Origin: JBDHUX01 sp039809405
GTDB taxonomy: Bacteria; Patescibacteriota; Gracilibacteria; Absconditabacterales; Absconditicoccaceae
NCBI GenBank assembly: GCA_039809405.1
Contig: JBDHUX010000039.1
Coordinates: 1 to 9,041 of the forward strand
Length of the DNA: 9,041 nt
Reading direction: 5' to 3'
Below are positions 8,470 through 9,041 of the stretch, one piece after another. Numbering within the stretch: position 1 is the stretch's first letter; each line of letters opens with the position of its first letter. A model generated the notes under the pieces. That model made no database searches, had not been told where the DNA came from, and saw nothing but the letters and a program-made list of their open reading frames with translations. Position numbers and translations under genes: made by a program.

Positions 8470-8583
8470 TTAGATTTTATATTTTTTAATTTGATTTTCA
8501 ACTGATAGTTTGTTATCTATGGTGAATTTCCTCGATCTATTTCTTTTTACTCATTTTTTTGATATTTCTATGTTTATGGGCAA
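8470..8583 (-). CDS. doubtful 37-aa small ORF (TTG start)
   Basis: A frame from TTG 8583 to TAA 8470-8472 would encode a basic peptide (LPINIEISKKGVKRNRSRKF...), with one TGA read as Gly. The composition looks protein-like and it sits in the longest gap of the window. However, it has no ATG, no ribosome binding site and no recognised relative. Most likely it is chance. Confidence 0.
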
Positions 8584-8700
8584 TATTTATCTTTTTATTT
8601 TTTTGTTGCAAGATATAAATTTAAGGATTTTTCTTTTATTTTTTTTGTATGTTTAATGATATGAAATATAATTATGCTATATATTTTTTACTATAAAATA

Positions 8701-8731
8701 AAAATTACCCTTACTAATTAAGGATAATTTT
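8701..8731 (-). terminator. intrinsic terminator of the HU gene
   Basis: On the - strand, AAAATTATCCTT pairs with AAGGGTAATTTT across a 7-base loop (AATTAGT), giving a 12-bp stem with one G-U wobble, followed by a T-rich tail (TATTTT). It begins 31 bases after the HU stop codon. The A-rich 5' arm means it could also act weakly on + strand RNA, but no + gene ends nearby. Confidence 0.
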
Positions 8732-8762
8732 TGTGAATTCTCGGATCCAAGTATCATATTTA

Positions 8763-9041
8763 TTATGATCCTCTTACAGCCTTTTTGAAGTCAGAACCTG
8801 CTCTAAAAGAAGCAACTTTCATAGCTGGGATTTTGATCTTAGCACCTGTCTTAGGATTAACGCCATCTCTAGCAGCTCTCTTATTAGCTTTGAATGTACC
8901 AAAACCTTGAACTCTTACTTCGCCACCTTTTTTAACAGTTTCGATGATAGAAGAAAATACTATACCAAGTACCTCCTTTGATTGCTTTTTTGATAACTTA
9001 GCCTTGTTAGCCAAAGTAGCAACAAATTGTGTCAAATTCAT
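8763..9041 (-). CDS. hup: HU/IHF-family nucleoid DNA-binding protein
   Basis: This 92-aa protein is a bacterial HU-type histone-like protein, a small dimer that bends and compacts DNA. The frame is complete inside the window, with ATG exactly at the edge (9041-9039); MNLTQFVATLA aligns with normal HU N-termini, so this is probably the true start. Motifs: the helical N-terminal half (1-40), then the signature VQGFGTF (44-50) and the DNA-binding beta arm RDGVNPKTGAKIKIP (58-72) with the intercalating proline in IPAMK, and finally FRAGSDFKKAV (79-89). Unlike every neighbour it contains no TGA glycine codon: its nine glycines are GGT (six), GGC (two) and GGA (one). That would fit codon selection in an abundant protein. 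It is followed by a strong terminator and so is probably transcribed alone; its promoter lies outside the window. Confidence 0.
   Translation of the reverse strand: MNLTQFVATLANKAKLSKKQSKEVLGIVFSSIIETVKKGGEVRVQGFGTFKANKRAARDGVNPKTGAKIKIPAMKVASFRAGSDFKKAVRGS

Larger units (their letters stand above)
8404..8762. other. AT-rich intergenic stretch between the HU gene and the 188-aa gene
   Basis: This 359-base gap holds the HU terminator at one end and a promoter candidate for the 188-aa gene at the other. The rest is AT-rich with long T-runs on the + strand and no convincing gene. I see no tRNA-like cloverleaf or known riboswitch core. The only coding hint is a 37-codon frame, listed separately. 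Confidence 0.

Noticed and set aside
1..9041. TGA read as tryptophan (code 4, Mycoplasma-like)
   Set aside because: TGA falls at conserved Gly positions in GreA and GT26, is far too frequent for Trp, and TGG is used normally for Trp.
1..9041. CRISPR array, tRNA genes, insertion sequence or phage genes
   Set aside because: I saw no regularly spaced repeats, no cloverleaf with conserved T-loop sequence, no transposase-like or phage structural protein; the short AT-rich repeats are compositional.

Overview
The key to this window is the genetic code. Read with TGA as a stop, it breaks into short fragments. Read with TGA as glycine and only TAA/TAG as stops (NCBI translation table 25), it resolves into ten tightly packed open frames: nine complete genes and one 5'-truncated gene. 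Recognised families (GreA, WecG/TagA/CpsF glycosyltransferase, Wzx-type flippase, DEDDy exonuclease) have TGA at positions where glycine is expected. UGA=Gly is known from Candidatus Gracilibacteria (BD1-5) and Absconditabacteria (SR1) of the Patescibacteria/CPR. The very AT-rich sequence, the lack of visible Shine-Dalgarno motifs and the many lineage-specific small proteins fit that assignment. I cannot choose between the two phyla from this window.

Left half, + strand (1-4707): a cell-surface cluster. It holds the end of an asparagine-rich, probably exported beta-rich protein (1-786), a WecG/TagA/CpsF (GT26) glycosyltransferase (821-1672), a 440-aa protein with a signal peptide and many cysteines but no recognised domain (1748-3070), and a 516-aa Wzx-like lipid-linked oligosaccharide flippase (3157-4707). 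The likely theme is that a sugar is added to an undecaprenyl-linked carrier, the product is flipped across the membrane, and exported proteins or glycans act outside.

Right half, - strand (4758-9041): transcribed towards the left. In transcription order it holds an HU-family nucleoid protein (start codon at the window edge, 9041-8763) with a clear intrinsic terminator, an AT-rich gap of about 360 bases, a 188-aa charged protein with a coiled-coil-like tail (8403-7837), GreA (7724-7182), a 111-aa basic protein (7076-6741), a 287-aa membrane-anchored or secreted protein (6693-5830), and a 339-aa protein with a complete DEDDy 3'-5' exonuclease domain (5777-4758). The two halves converge with only 50 bases between their stop codons.

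By my hand count the nine non-HU genes use TGA for about 114 of about 190 glycines, whereas the HU gene uses none in nine. I see no tRNA, rRNA, CRISPR array, insertion sequence or attachment site.
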